Source of the DNA: Nitrospira sp. | GTDB lineage: Bacteria; Nitrospirota; Nitrospiria; Nitrospirales; Nitrospiraceae | Direction of reading: 5' to 3' | DNA: 64,000 nt | Assembly (NCBI GenBank): GCA_030692565.1 | Contig: JAUYAO010000054.1 | Location: 124,001 to 188,000, forward strand | In this document: positions 56,401 to 64,000 of the stretch, piece after piece | Position numbering within the stretch: position 1 is the first letter of the stretch | Layout: every line of letters begins with the position of its first letter | Translations under genes and position numbers: made by a program | Notes under the pieces: model-generated | The model's input: the letters and a program-made list of their open reading frames with translations, nothing else | Told to the model about the DNA's origin: nothing | Databases searched by the model: none

Positions 56401-57837
56401 ATGGGCGATCCAAAGGGTTTCATGAAATATGCCCGCGAGGGCCCCAAGCGGAAACCGATCGAGCTGCGCGTGCTCGATTGGAAGGAAATGTACGAGCCCA
56501 TCACCGAGGACAAGCTCAAGGTCCAGGGCGCGCGTTGCATGGATTGCGGAGTGCCGTTTTGCCAGGGCACGACCGGCTGCCCCGTCGTCAACCTGATCCC
56601 CGAGTGGAACGACCTCGTCTACCGCGGCCGTTGGAAAGACGCGCTCAAGGCGCTGCACACCACGAATAATTTCCCCGAGTTCACCGGCCGTCTTTGCCCG
56701 GCTCCCTGCGAAGGCGCCTGCGTGCTCGGCATCAACGAGGATCCGGTCTCCATCCGCGTGCTGGAGTGGAACATCATTGACCGGGGTTTCAACGAAGGCT
56801 ATGTCGAGCCGGTGTTGCCGGTCGTGAAGACGGGCAAGACTGTGGCCATTGTGGGTTCCGGTCCATCCGGCTTAGCCGCCGCGCAGCAACTCGCGCGCGC
56901 CGGCCATAGCGTCACCCTGTTCGAAAAGTCCGACCGCATCGGCGGCTTGCTGCGCTACGGTATCCCGGATTTTAAAATGGAAAAGTGGGTCATTGACCGG
57001 CGGCTGGAGCAGATGAAGGCCGAAGGCGTCGAATTCAAGACCGGCGTGGCCATCGGAAAAGATATCACCGGCGAGCAGCTGCGTAAGCAGTTCGATGCCG
57101 TGGGATTGACCATGGGCGCGGAGCAGGCCCGCGAGCTGCCGATTCCCGGCCGCGAGCTGAAGGGCGTGCACCTCGCCATGGAATATCTCACTCAGCAGAA
57201 CAAGCGGACGGCGGGCATCGCCGTCACGGATGAGCCCATCACCGCCAAGGGCAAGCGGGTCATCGTTATCGGCGGCGGCGATACCGGGTCCGACTGCGTC
57301 GGCACGGCGCATCGCCAGGGCTGCGCGGAAGTGCATCAGTTTGAATTGTTGCCGGAGCCGCCTCCCTCCCGGTCGAGTTCGACCCCCTGGCCCCTCTGGC
57401 CGATGCAGCTGCGGACGTCGCATGCGCACGAAGAGGGTTGCGACCGGCAGTGGAGCATCTCGACGACGAAGTTTACCGGCCACAACGGCCAGGTCACGAA
57501 GCTCCATGCGAACAAAGTGAAGTTTGAAGCAGGAAAGTTTGTGCCCATCCCCAACAGTGACTTCGATATGGACGCGGATCTCGTCCTGCTCGCCATGGGC
57601 TTCACCGGTCCGGTGAAGAACGGCCTGCTCGACAGCCTCGGTGTGAAGTACGATCAACGCGGGGCCGTGTCGGTCGATGACGGCTTCATGACCAACCTCG
57701 ACGGCGTCTTTGCCGGCGGCGACACCAAGCGCGGCGCCTCCCTCATCGTCTGGGCGATCGCCGAAGGCCGCAAAATGGCGGCGGGGATCAACCAGTATCT
57801 GCAAGCCGGGAAATCTGCAAAGCAGTCAGCGAAGTAA
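56401..57837 (+). CDS. gltD: Glutamate synthase small subunit
   Basis: 478 residues from ATG 56,401 (the first in-frame start lies inside gltB). N-terminal 4Fe-4S cysteines are in CMDCGVPFCQGTTGC and CPAPCEGAC. The FAD motif is VAIVGSGPSGLAAAQQL and the NADPH motif VIGGGDTGSDCVG. It passes electrons from NADPH to GltB. The LPEPPPSRSSSTPWPLWPM segment is a normal GltD loop and not a frameshift. It ends the gltBD operon. Confidence 0.95.
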   Translation: MGDPKGFMKYAREGPKRKPIELRVLDWKEMYEPITEDKLKVQGARCMDCGVPFCQGTTGCPVVNLIPEWNDLVYRGRWKDALKALHTTNNFPEFTGRLCPAPCEGACVLGINEDPVSIRVLEWNIIDRGFNEGYVEPVLPVVKTGKTVAIVGSGPSGLAAAQQLARAGHSVTLFEKSDRIGGLLRYGIPDFKMEKWVIDRRLEQMKAEGVEFKTGVAIGKDITGEQLRKQFDAVGLTMGAEQARELPIPGRELKGVHLAMEYLTQQNKRTAGIAVTDEPITAKGKRVIVIGGGDTGSDCVGTAHRQGCAEVHQFELLPEPPPSRSSSTPWPLWPMQLRTSHAHEEGCDRQWSISTTKFTGHNGQVTKLHANKVKFEAGKFVPIPNSDFDMDADLVLLAMGFTGPVKNGLLDSLGVKYDQRGAVSVDDGFMTNLDGVFAGGDTKRGASLIVWAIAEGRKMAAGINQYLQAGKSAKQSAK

Positions 57838-58038
57838 CGGGGACTGGCTCCGGCCTCGCCGGTGCCTGTCCCTGTTCCAGCTTCTTGAGGCTGCGGGTCC
57901 TGTCACGGCAAACAGCCCCGCCGTGCTCACTCCACCCATCCCCCAGTGGGGCCCTTTCGTTGCGCGCGGCGGGGCGCCCAGTTCGCCGTGCCACCCGCCA
58001 AATCCGTAGTTGCTGCCTCTTGTCCGTGTGTGGGTATT

Positions 58039-59483
58039 TGTCTATCTCCTCTGGTGTAATCCCAACATGAGAATGTCCGCTTTGACCAAAGTAGAAATGT
58101 CCTCTTGTGTAGACTCACTGCTCTCACTGGGAGGGCAGCATGGTCAGAGAGGAGACGGTGCGGATGAGTGTGCAGGAGTTGAAGCGGGTCCATGTGATCC
58201 GGCAAGCGATGAACAAAGCCCTGCGGCAGCGGGAGGCTGGCGAGGTATTGGGGTTGACGGCACGTCAGATACGGCGGCTGATCCAGCGGGTCCGGGCCGA
58301 AGGCGATGCGGGTCTCGTGCATCGGAGTCGAGGCACGCCCTCGAACCGACGGTACCGGCCCGCACTGAAGGCCCGGGTGCTCCGACTGTATGCGAAGCAC
58401 TATCGCGACTTTGGGCCAACCCTCGCGGCGGAGCAGCTGGCCGAGCGGCATGGGATTATGCTCAGTGCCGAGACCTTGCGGCAGTGGTTGCGGGCGCGCG
58501 GGATCGCACATTTCACGCGGCGGAAGCGGCCCCATCGGGCGTGGCGGGCCCGGAAAGCTCACGTGGGCGAGTTGGTGCAGCTGGACGGCTCGCATCATGA
58601 CTGGTTCGAGGGGCGTGGACTCCGGTGTGTGCTGATGGCCTACATCGACGATGCCAGCAGTCGGGTGTGTGCCCGGTTCTATGAGTATGAAGGCACGATC
58701 CCCGCGATGGACAGCTTCGAACGGTAGGTGCGGCGCCATGGAGTTCCGCACAGCGTCTACACGGACAAACATACGACGTATCGCGCCCTGGGTGAGCCGA
58801 CCGTGGCTCAGCAGTTGGCTGGCGAGAAGCCCCAGAGTCAATTTGAGCGGGCGCTCGCGGAGCTGGGGGTGACGGTGATCCATGCCCATTCTCCGCAGGC
58901 CAAGGGGCGAGTGGAGCGGCTGTTCAAGACGCTGCAGGATCGCCTCGTGAAAGAGCTGCGCCTGGCGGGCATCGCCACGATCGAGGCCGCGAATCGGTTC
59001 GTGGAGGCGTGGCTGCCGAGCTACAATCGGCGCTTCTCGGTTCCGCCTGCGCAGCCCGCTGATCTGCATCGGCCCCGGCCTGCGAGCCGTGATCTGGACC
59101 GGAGCCTGTGCATCAAGACCACTCGGTGCCTGCGCCGTGACTGGACGGTGGCGCACCACGGGCAGCTCTGTCAGGTGCGGAACACTGTCCGAGCGACCCA
59201 CGTCATGGTCGAAGAGCGGGTGGATGGGACGATGCGGATCACCCACAATGGCCAACCACTGGCCTATCACGCCATCCCCGCTCGCCCCGAGAGAGTGGCT
59301 GCGCCTCCCAAGGCCCAAGTCCCTCGGCGTCCGGTCAAGCCGACCCCGGCTCATCCGTGGCGCAAACGGCTGCAGCCGACACGAGACACACACGCGGCGG
59401 CGGCCATCACCTAACCCGGACATTTCTACTATGGGAGAAAGAGGACATTTCTACTGTGGCTTGACATGTCTATCTCCTCTGGT
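58039..59483 (+). mobile_element. ISNCY-family element with 17-bp flanking direct repeats
   Basis: TGTCTATCTCCTCTGGT is at 58,039-58,055 and again at 59,467-59,483, an exact 17-bp direct repeat; IS1202-like elements make unusually long duplications. Just inside, the ends (AGTAGAAATGTCC blocks at about 58,092 and at 59,427-59,460 in complement) form imperfect inverted repeats. The element (58,056-59,466) holds one transposase gene. Confidence 0.75.
58140..59414 (+). pseudogene. ISNCY-family transposase with in-frame amber stop
   Basis: One continuous frame except for TAG at 58,725-58,727. N-part: HTH (VHVIRQAMNKALRQREAGEV, LTARQIRRLIQRV), then the catalytic Asp in VQLDGSHHDWFEGRG and AYIDDASS. 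After the stop: HGVPHSVYTDKHTTYRAL, HSPQAKGRVERLFKTLQDRL. Relatives have Tyr or another residue after SFKR at the stop position, so TAT/TAC-to-TAG is the simplest change. About 424 codons in all. Confidence 0.85.
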
Positions 59484-59591
59484 TGACACGCTTCCCCACA
59501 AAAAGTAGCCTGTCCCTATTTCCGGTATCCAGCTGATCCGCGGGGCCGGTATATGGCATCGTCCGCACGCTATGCCGTGCATTGAAAAGCA

Positions 59592-60182
59592 ATGAAAACA
59601 GCGTTCGTCATTTTTGATCGGTTGACAGCGATGGACTTCATAGGTGTCTACGATCCGCTCACGCGCCTTAAGTCGATGCAACTCATACCTGGGTTCGAAT
59701 GGGACGTCTGCGCCTTTGCTGCGGGCATAGAGGATGACAAGGGGCTCCGCATTACACCTAGCGTCGTGGGTGAGCCACTGTCCAAATATGACCTCATCGT
59801 TGTGCCGGGCGGATTCGGTACGCGGATTCTTCAGCATGACAAGGCATTTATTGCCTGGCTCCGCACCTCGGAGCCGGTTAAGCTCAAAGCGTCCGTCTGC
59901 ACCGGCTCACTCTTACTTGGTGCGGCGGGCTTCTTGAAGGACAAACGTGCCACAACGCACCCGAGCGCCTTCGAGGAGTTGAAGCCGTACTGTGCTCAAG
60001 TTGTTGATGAACGTGTGGTGGACGAAGGCGGGATTATCACGGCTCGCGGCGTTACATCGGCAATTGATCTTGGGCTCTACTTGGTCGAACGGCTCGCTGG
60101 TGCGGAAGCGCGGACACGTGTAGCAAAGCAAATGGACTACCCCTACGTTTGGCAAGCAACGGGCGAAAGAAATGCCATATAA
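59592..60182 (+). CDS. DJ-1/PfpI-family protein
   Basis: 196 residues. LIVVPGGFGTRI, the nucleophile elbow SVCTGSLLLGAAG with Cys, and an acidic residue near IDLGLYLVERL are the family pattern (isonitrile hydratase-like branch, GATase1-like fold). It could act as a hydratase, glyoxalase-like or stress-response enzyme. It lies right after the ISNCY element, and a truncated alcohol dehydrogenase follows, so the neighbourhood is disturbed. Confidence 0.88.
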   Translation: MKTAFVIFDRLTAMDFIGVYDPLTRLKSMQLIPGFEWDVCAFAAGIEDDKGLRITPSVVGEPLSKYDLIVVPGGFGTRILQHDKAFIAWLRTSEPVKLKASVCTGSLLLGAAGFLKDKRATTHPSAFEELKPYCAQVVDERVVDEGGIITARGVTSAIDLGLYLVERLAGAEARTRVAKQMDYPYVWQATGERNAI

Positions 60183-60304
60183 CCGCGCGATCGACAGTGA
60201 CACTTTGCAAGCACCGCTACGCGTGCTCGCTCGTGCGCGTCATCGCGAACGTTGAGTCAACGCGAAAGACCGCAGATCAAAGCAACCTCCGAGGGCGATA
60301 ACGT

Positions 60305-60478
60305 ATGAAAGCAATCGTGTATGAAAGATATGGGTCACCCGACGCTCTTCAATTGCAGGAAGTCGAAAAGCCCACGCCCAAGAGCAATGAAGTCTTGATG
60401 AGGGAAAAGGTTCCAGGGGCCATTGGTCGTCGTTGCTCGGTTTCCTCAGTCGTTCCAGTAGGCGGAGAGTATCAGTGA
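60305..60478 (+). pseudogene. N-terminal fragment of a zinc-type alcohol dehydrogenase/quinone reductase
   Basis: From ATG 60,305 the frame reads [20 protein letters not shown] then [15 protein letters not shown], the first ~33 residues of medium-chain dehydrogenases of the quinone-oxidoreductase type. Homology then stops and the frame runs into unrelated sequence to a stop at 60,476-60,478. A truncated relic. Confidence 0.6.
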
Positions 60479-60583
60479 TAGGCCAGTAGTTGTTGTAAAG
60501 CGGTTATACTGTGATCCCGTTGCACCGGCCAGATAAACCTTGTAGAGTTCCCACCAGAAACGTTTTGTTCCAGGAGGAAAGCG

Positions 60584-60817
60584 ATGACTGCACGAGCGGT
60601 GGCCCTCGAAAAACAGGCTCGGAAGTTGCCGGCCACGGAACGCGAGCGGTTGGCTGAACGACTGCTTGTGCAGATGAAGCACGAACCGCTCACCGCCGTA
60701 GACGAAGCGTGGATTGCAGAGGCCGAGAAGCGATTCGCCGCGTGGAAGCGAAAGGCGACCAAGGCGGTCGTTGCCCGTACGGCGCTCTGTGAAATCCGCG
60801 AGGAACTTCGTCGTTGA
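60584..60817 (+). CDS. Antitoxin of a ParE module (addiction-module component family)
   Basis: 77 residues; upstream CAGGAGG. The sequence (ALEKQARKLPATERERLAERLL, then EAWIAEAEKRFAAWKRK) is typical of the small antitoxins of ParE/RelE modules (TIGR02574-like). The toxin start overlaps its stop (60,814). It should bind its own promoter and the toxin. Confidence 0.8.
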   Translation: MTARAVALEKQARKLPATERERLAERLLVQMKHEPLTAVDEAWIAEAEKRFAAWKRKATKAVVARTALCEIREELRR

Positions 60818-61110
60818 GAGTTCGCCTCGATCCTGCCGCGAAGTCGGAAATCCGCCAAGCCGCATTGTTTTATGAAGATTGCCGTGAGGGGCTCGGGCGA
60901 GAGTTTTTGGACTCGGTTGAATCAGCCTTCGAGCAGATTCATCGACATCCCGCCGTGTGGCGCATCCTCAAGGGCCGGTTCCGTCGTTACCTCCTCCAGC
61001 GTTTTCCCTATGGCGTCATCTATGCTGTGGATGAGGATGTGATCTATATTGCGGCTGTCATGCACCTGAAGCGGAAGCCTGGTTATTGGGTGTCGCGAGG
61101 CAAGACTTAA
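60814..61110 (+). CDS. ParE/RelE-family toxin
   Basis: 98 residues from a TTG overlapping the antitoxin stop. VRLDPAAKSEIRQAALFYEDCREGLGREFLDSVESAF, then RRYLLQRFPYGVIYAVDEDVIYIAAVMHLKRKPGYW, is the standard ParE fold with conserved Arg and Tyr residues. It is intact, unlike the one at 9.8 kb. Confidence 0.85.
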   Translation: MRVRLDPAAKSEIRQAALFYEDCREGLGREFLDSVESAFEQIHRHPAVWRILKGRFRRYLLQRFPYGVIYAVDEDVIYIAAVMHLKRKPGYWVSRGKT

Positions 61111-61145
61111 CTTTTAAGCAAGACCATCGACTGGAGAACACTACG

Positions 61146-61577
61146 ATGACGAACTATCCCCGCAGTCCCAAAGCCCTGCTCGGTGGCATCGCTCACCTGG
61201 GGCGGTTTATCGACAAGATTCGGCTCCGCAATGCCGGTCAGATTCAGGACTACAACTACATCACGGCCGGGTTCGACAAGTATCTGGTCGATTTTCTGGG
61301 GATCGATCCGAAGGCGTTTGAGCAAAAAGTATTAGCCGGTGGAACGGATGAGCAATTGCTCGCCTGGGTGGTGGCGAATGGGAAGCCGCACTCACACGAG
61401 GAGATTGCCCAGTGGTCGCAGGGGCTTCTCTCTTCCGGCCCCAAAGAGGATGCGACGCGCCAACGGTTTCAGGGCCGTCTTGATGAGATTGCGAAGAAGC
61501 GCGGCGTGCCGGTCAGCTCGCTTCCTCCAGCTTCCACATGGGTCGATGCGATCGAGTTGGACGAAGGACGTATGTAG
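61146..61577 (+). CDS. DUF5069-domain protein
   Basis: 143 residues from ATG 61,146. PRSPKALLGGIAHLGRFIDKIRLRNAG and YNYITAGFDKYLVDFLGIDPKAFEQKV are the DUF5069 pattern. Function unknown. A small PII-like gene follows 9 bp later on the same strand. Confidence 0.8.
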   Translation: MTNYPRSPKALLGGIAHLGRFIDKIRLRNAGQIQDYNYITAGFDKYLVDFLGIDPKAFEQKVLAGGTDEQLLAWVVANGKPHSHEEIAQWSQGLLSSGPKEDATRQRFQGRLDEIAKKRGVPVSSLPPASTWVDAIELDEGRM

Positions 61578-61586
61578 GAGGTTCCT

Positions 61587-61892
61587 ATGCAGATGATGAT
61601 GCTGGTCTTCCGCTCCTCGCTGAAGGAGCAGGTCCATGCGTTGCTTCACCGGTGTGACGTGAAGGCGTTCACGGAAGTGAATGAGTCGGTGGGCTATGGG
61701 CAGACCGGTCCTGCCGAGGGGCTGGCCTTCTATCCCGGCACGAACTCGGTGATTCTGGTTGCGCTCGATGACGATCATCAGGCGCGCGTGAGGACGGCGG
61801 TAACAGGCTGGTGTGAGGAGTCGGCAAAACATCCCGGTTGGAAGAAACCCTCCATTCGTGTATTTGCCTGGCCCTGCACGCAGATCGTCTAG
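61587..61892 (+). CDS. Small PII-like protein
   Basis: 101 residues, AGGAGG upstream. The fold looks like PII/PG0541: FRSSLKEQVHALLHRCDVKAFTEVNESVG, ending in a beta strand. It lacks the standard T-loop tyrosine region. Possibly a ligand or ion sensor; the call is from secondary-structure pattern only. Probably co-transcribed with the DUF5069 gene. Confidence 0.45.
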   Translation: MQMMMLVFRSSLKEQVHALLHRCDVKAFTEVNESVGYGQTGPAEGLAFYPGTNSVILVALDDDHQARVRTAVTGWCEESAKHPGWKKPSIRVFAWPCTQIV

Positions 61893-61919
61893 TAGTCTGT
61901 TGCTTGCAGGGGGGAGAAT

Positions 61920-62351
61920 CTATGCCGCAGGAAGCGTCAGGAGCTTTTTCATCTCGCAGTGCGCCATGACGACGTCAGGGGCGCGCTGCAGGGCTTCGTA
62001 GTAGCTTCGTTCAAATCCATCACCCAGTTCAGAGGGGCGGATCATGCCCCGGACTTCCGTCAGGATCTGCGCCACATCCTCTGTGGTCAGATTGCACTCT
62101 TCATCCAGCATCTCATCGATACGGACCACCACATTGGATAGCGGATGCAGCCAGGTAAACCAGGGATCGTTCATGACCAGTTGCAGCAGCTGCCCGGTCG
62201 AATCCACGCGGCCATAGATCCGCTCGAACGTGAGCTGCTCCGCCACGATCAGGGCCTTGTGGAGCCCCAACAGCCCATGCCGCACATCGGTCAGGGTTTG
62301 GCGAAGCGGATTGGTTTTTTGTATCGTGGATTGTTGGGATGAAGTAGCCAT
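61920..62351 (-). CDS. Hypothetical helical protein
   Basis: 143 residues, mostly helical (LTDVRHGLLGLHKALIVAEQLTFERIYGRV; ECNLTTEDVAQILTEVRGMIRPSE). No signal peptide or known domain was recognised. Conserved hypothetical proteins of this kind are common, but I cannot name a family. Convergent with the PII-like gene, 27 bp apart. Confidence 0.6.
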   Translation of the reverse strand: MATSSQQSTIQKTNPLRQTLTDVRHGLLGLHKALIVAEQLTFERIYGRVDSTGQLLQLVMNDPWFTWLHPLSNVVVRIDEMLDEECNLTTEDVAQILTEVRGMIRPSELGDGFERSYYEALQRAPDVVMAHCEMKKLLTLPAA

Positions 62352-62469
62352 AGATAAATTCTAGCAGGGTTTTTAAATTTTGCAGGCCGTCGATTCCCGG
62401 CGATGCACGTTTGGGTCTGGCTACGTTATCGGCAGGTGGCTTTCTACACTGTAGAGTTCCAGGATCTTG

Positions 62470-62853
62470 TTATCGGCCGATTCGGCCGCCTCCACTGGAA
62501 GGGGTGTGGTTGTTTGGAGAAGGGGCTGGGGGTAAGGCGCGATTTGGATGAAACGGGAGGATCGGGGCCGGTGTCAGGTTGTTCGGTGGCAGGGGAGTGC
62601 CGAACGAGGAACGGTTCCCGCTCTCGATGTCGCCATGTGGACGTAAGCCTAGCGGGCTTTCAGTCCCTGGTTTGGTGACGATGGTCTGATTGCCATGCGG
62701 GTCTGAATAGATGCCGATGTCGTCGCCCAGATGAGAGAGCCGGCCGCTGGTGCCGTCCCGATTCTGGATATGTTGACTTTCGGCCAGACCGATTCCGAGA
62801 AAGCACACCAGGCTACTCACCATCATGGTGAGCGATGTCAGTAGCCGTTGCAT
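62470..62853 (-). CDS. Secreted hypothetical Pro-rich protein
   Basis: About 127 residues from ATG 62,853; a GTG start at 62,874 is possible. A signal peptide (MQRLLTSLTMMVSSLVCFLGIGLAES) is followed by a low-complexity part with SHLGDDIGIYSDPHGNQTIV and a Pro/Asn-rich tail. No domain recognised. Role unknown. Confidence 0.55.
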   Translation of the reverse strand: MQRLLTSLTMMVSSLVCFLGIGLAESQHIQNRDGTSGRLSHLGDDIGIYSDPHGNQTIVTKPGTESPLGLRPHGDIESGNRSSFGTPLPPNNLTPAPILPFHPNRALPPAPSPNNHTPSSGGGRIGR

Positions 62854-62994
62854 GGGCCTTCGCGCATGACTCACAATGATTCACTGTACTCCCCGGTCGA
62901 GTATTCTTCCAGAGATCTCGTCCTGTTTACATTTCGCTTTCGAGCGCGTCATAACAGCACCTACTCACGTTGCCACTGACGGCGAGTGTTTCTC

Positions 62995-63432
62995 ATGGGC
63001 AATCTCATGCGCGTCTTCATCGTCATATCTGTCGCACTCGCTGCGAGTGTGATGCTTCTTGGTCATCGTTTCTGGGGGAATGTGTTGGCTGGGAATGCCG
63101 GTGCGCGCGAATGGCTGGAGATCGCGGGGCCGCTCAATTTCCCGTCCGAACGGCTGGAGCGCCCGCGCCCTGAACAGGATCGCTTGTCACAGCCCCAGGT
63201 CGGTCCAGCGCTGAGTCAGGCTGAGGTCATCAAATTGGCCAAAGGGGAAGCGAAGAAAGAGTTGGGTAAGCGATTCCATGACTACGAGATCACGAGCGTG
63301 ATCTTTGAATCAACGACCGGCCTCTGGTCAGTGACTTTTAATCACAACCCGCCTCGTCGAGCGTCTGACAGTTGTGTCGTCGTGTTCGTTCACGACAAGG
63401 ACAAGACCGCAGAGTTTCAGCACTGCGTGTGA
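62995..63432 (+). CDS. Membrane-anchored or secreted hypothetical protein
   Basis: About 145 residues from ATG 62,995 (GTG 62,986 and ATG 63,007 are alternatives). An N-terminal hydrophobic segment (VFIVISVALAASVMLLG) is followed by a soluble part. From ALSQAEVIKLAKGEAKKELG to WSVTFNH and DSCVVVFVHDKDKTAEFQHCV it resembles small PepSY- or NTF2-like secreted domains. Two late Cys residues could form a disulfide. Not assigned. Confidence 0.6.
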   Translation: MGNLMRVFIVISVALAASVMLLGHRFWGNVLAGNAGAREWLEIAGPLNFPSERLERPRPEQDRLSQPQVGPALSQAEVIKLAKGEAKKELGKRFHDYEITSVIFESTTGLWSVTFNHNPPRRASDSCVVVFVHDKDKTAEFQHCV

Positions 63433-63468
63433 TGGACGCTCCGTCCCGGTCCTGGCTGAACCGGTGGG

Positions 63469-64000
63469 TTATTGCGCGATGCGGGTTCCGTAGAAGGTGA
63501 AGAGCTCGCCGGCCAGATGGCCCATCTCTTCCGGATCGGTCTGCCGTTTGCGGCGGATGTAGTCGTTCAGGATGCGTCCGTCTGCCGTCTTATGGACGTG
63601 GGGGAGCGCTAGATTCATGCGGTAGCGTTCGACGGCTTCCGCGACGCGGCTGATAAACACCACAGTGCCGTCTGGTTCGATCCGTTCGACCACGCCGACG
63701 TGGGTCAGCGGATCGTTCAACATGCCGTCGCCATTGAAGTCCCAGGTGTTGTCGAAGAAGACGAGATCGCCGGGTTGCACGATCGGTCCCTGGTGGAGCC
63801 GTCCGTGCTGCCGCATGTGGTTGTAAATCAGTCGAACGCCGTTCGCCCGCCGATCCGTCGTGCTGCTGTTATACAGATCGATGCCATGTTCGAGGTAGAT
63901 GGCGCGGGTGACACCGGCGCAGTCATAGGCCACGCGTCTCCCGTTACTCTCGATCAGTCTGGCGCCGAGGAGCTTGGTGGCGGTATGGACGATTCCGGTT
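63469..64000 (-). CDS. NlpC/P60- or CHAP-like peptidoglycan hydrolase, partial
   Basis: The minus-strand frame stays open to the window edge, so the N-terminus is missing. The catalytic Cys is in YDCAGVTRAIYLEHGIDLY and the His in DPLTHVGVVERIEPDG. QPGDLVFFDNTWDFNGDGM is the usual segment before the His. It is a Cys-His type cell-wall peptidase or amidase fold. The 67 bases beyond the in-frame GTG at 63,933 continue the frame (TATKLLGARLIESNGRR). Confidence 0.75.
   Translation of the reverse strand, partial: TGIVHTATKLLGARLIESNGRRVAYDCAGVTRAIYLEHGIDLYNSSTTDRRANGVRLIYNHMRQHGRLHQGPIVQPGDLVFFDNTWDFNGDGMLNDPLTHVGVVERIEPDGTVVFISRVAEAVERYRMNLALPHVHKTADGRILNDYIRRKRQTDPEEMGHLAGELFTFYGTRIAQ

Noticed and set aside
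57340-57420. Frameshift in gltD at the proline/serine-rich loop
   Set aside because: The frame is continuous and FAD, NADPH and following motifs align in one reading frame with normal length.
57864-59517. GCCTGTCCCT at 57,864-57,873 and 59,508-59,517 as ends of a larger element
   Set aside because: The match is short, and the 17-bp direct repeats define the insertion more precisely.

Overview
The window looks like a chromosomal segment of a Gram-negative, GC-rich (roughly 58-60% by eye) bacterium, most probably a Nitrospira-like member of Nitrospirota. The basis is the gene style: a short-form HisZ, a lipoprotein TPR protein, a GH57 glucanotransferase beside GalT, large hybrid kinases, and many short dispersed intergenic repeats. 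No nitrite-oxidation marker lies in the window, so the genus is an inference. No rRNA operon and no CRISPR array were seen.

Layout. 1-9.2 kb is core: the end of a TPR protein, a LysM lytic transglycosylase, a class V aminotransferase with serA, hisZ with dnaB, and a TPR lipoprotein. 9.3-10.8 kb is a small accessory patch: a ParDE/RelBE-like toxin-antitoxin pair with a damaged toxin start, remnants, repeat copy A, and a duplicated scrap of the TPR gene. 11.3-14.7 kb holds a type IV pilin, a TPR membrane protein and an ABC exporter pair. 14.7-16.3 kb holds repeat copy B and two more toxin-antitoxin modules (TumE-like, and DUF433 with a truncated DUF5615). 16.5-23.6 kb holds a DegT aminotransferase, a trypsin-like protease, repeat copy C, ilvD, PepSY and Spy-like periplasmic proteins, MarC and a DnaJ-like protein.

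The most unusual region is 23,740-26,981, an IS1-family element of about 3.24 kb. It is bounded by 12-bp inverted repeats and an exact 9-bp target duplication. It carries a broken transposase, a tRNA-shaped gene with a serine (GCU) anticodon but a short class I variable loop, strong hairpins, an unknown winged-helix-like protein, and a NYN-domain (PIN-like nuclease) gene. A consensus-like promoter lies upstream of the NYN gene, and an intrinsic terminator sits in its leader 10 nt before the start codon. The cargo is AT-richer than its surroundings. This is the best candidate for an undescribed system, possibly RNA-targeting defence or addiction.

27-31.4 kb is a reverse-strand surface or small-molecule cluster (DUF1080, SGNH hydrolase, PhyH dioxygenase, GT4), followed by a pagL-like lipid A deacylase gene broken by an IS3 element. 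33.5-39.5 kb holds a TtuA-like tRNA thiolase with its sulfur carrier, a CCA-adding-type nucleotidyltransferase, galT and GH57. 39.6-49.1 kb holds VanZ, two LuxR-type regulators, a hybrid histidine kinase, an AmgK-MurU peptidoglycan-recycling pair and a sigma-54 activator. 49.2-57.8 kb holds DUF1015, a polyprenyl synthase, gltB and gltD. 58.0-59.5 kb is an ISNCY element with a nonsense mutation and 17-bp flanking direct repeats. 59.6-64 kb holds a DJ-1/PfpI protein, an alcohol dehydrogenase scrap, a further toxin-antitoxin pair and small hypothetical proteins, ending in a partial NlpC/P60-like hydrolase.

Four short repeat families recur: a ~200-bp double-palindrome repeat (three copies); a TGACG-heptad repeat that has entered two coding sequences in frame; a GGCTAGGGG-type repeat; and a 236-bp MITE-like unit. 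All three transposase genes carry a single visible inactivating lesion.
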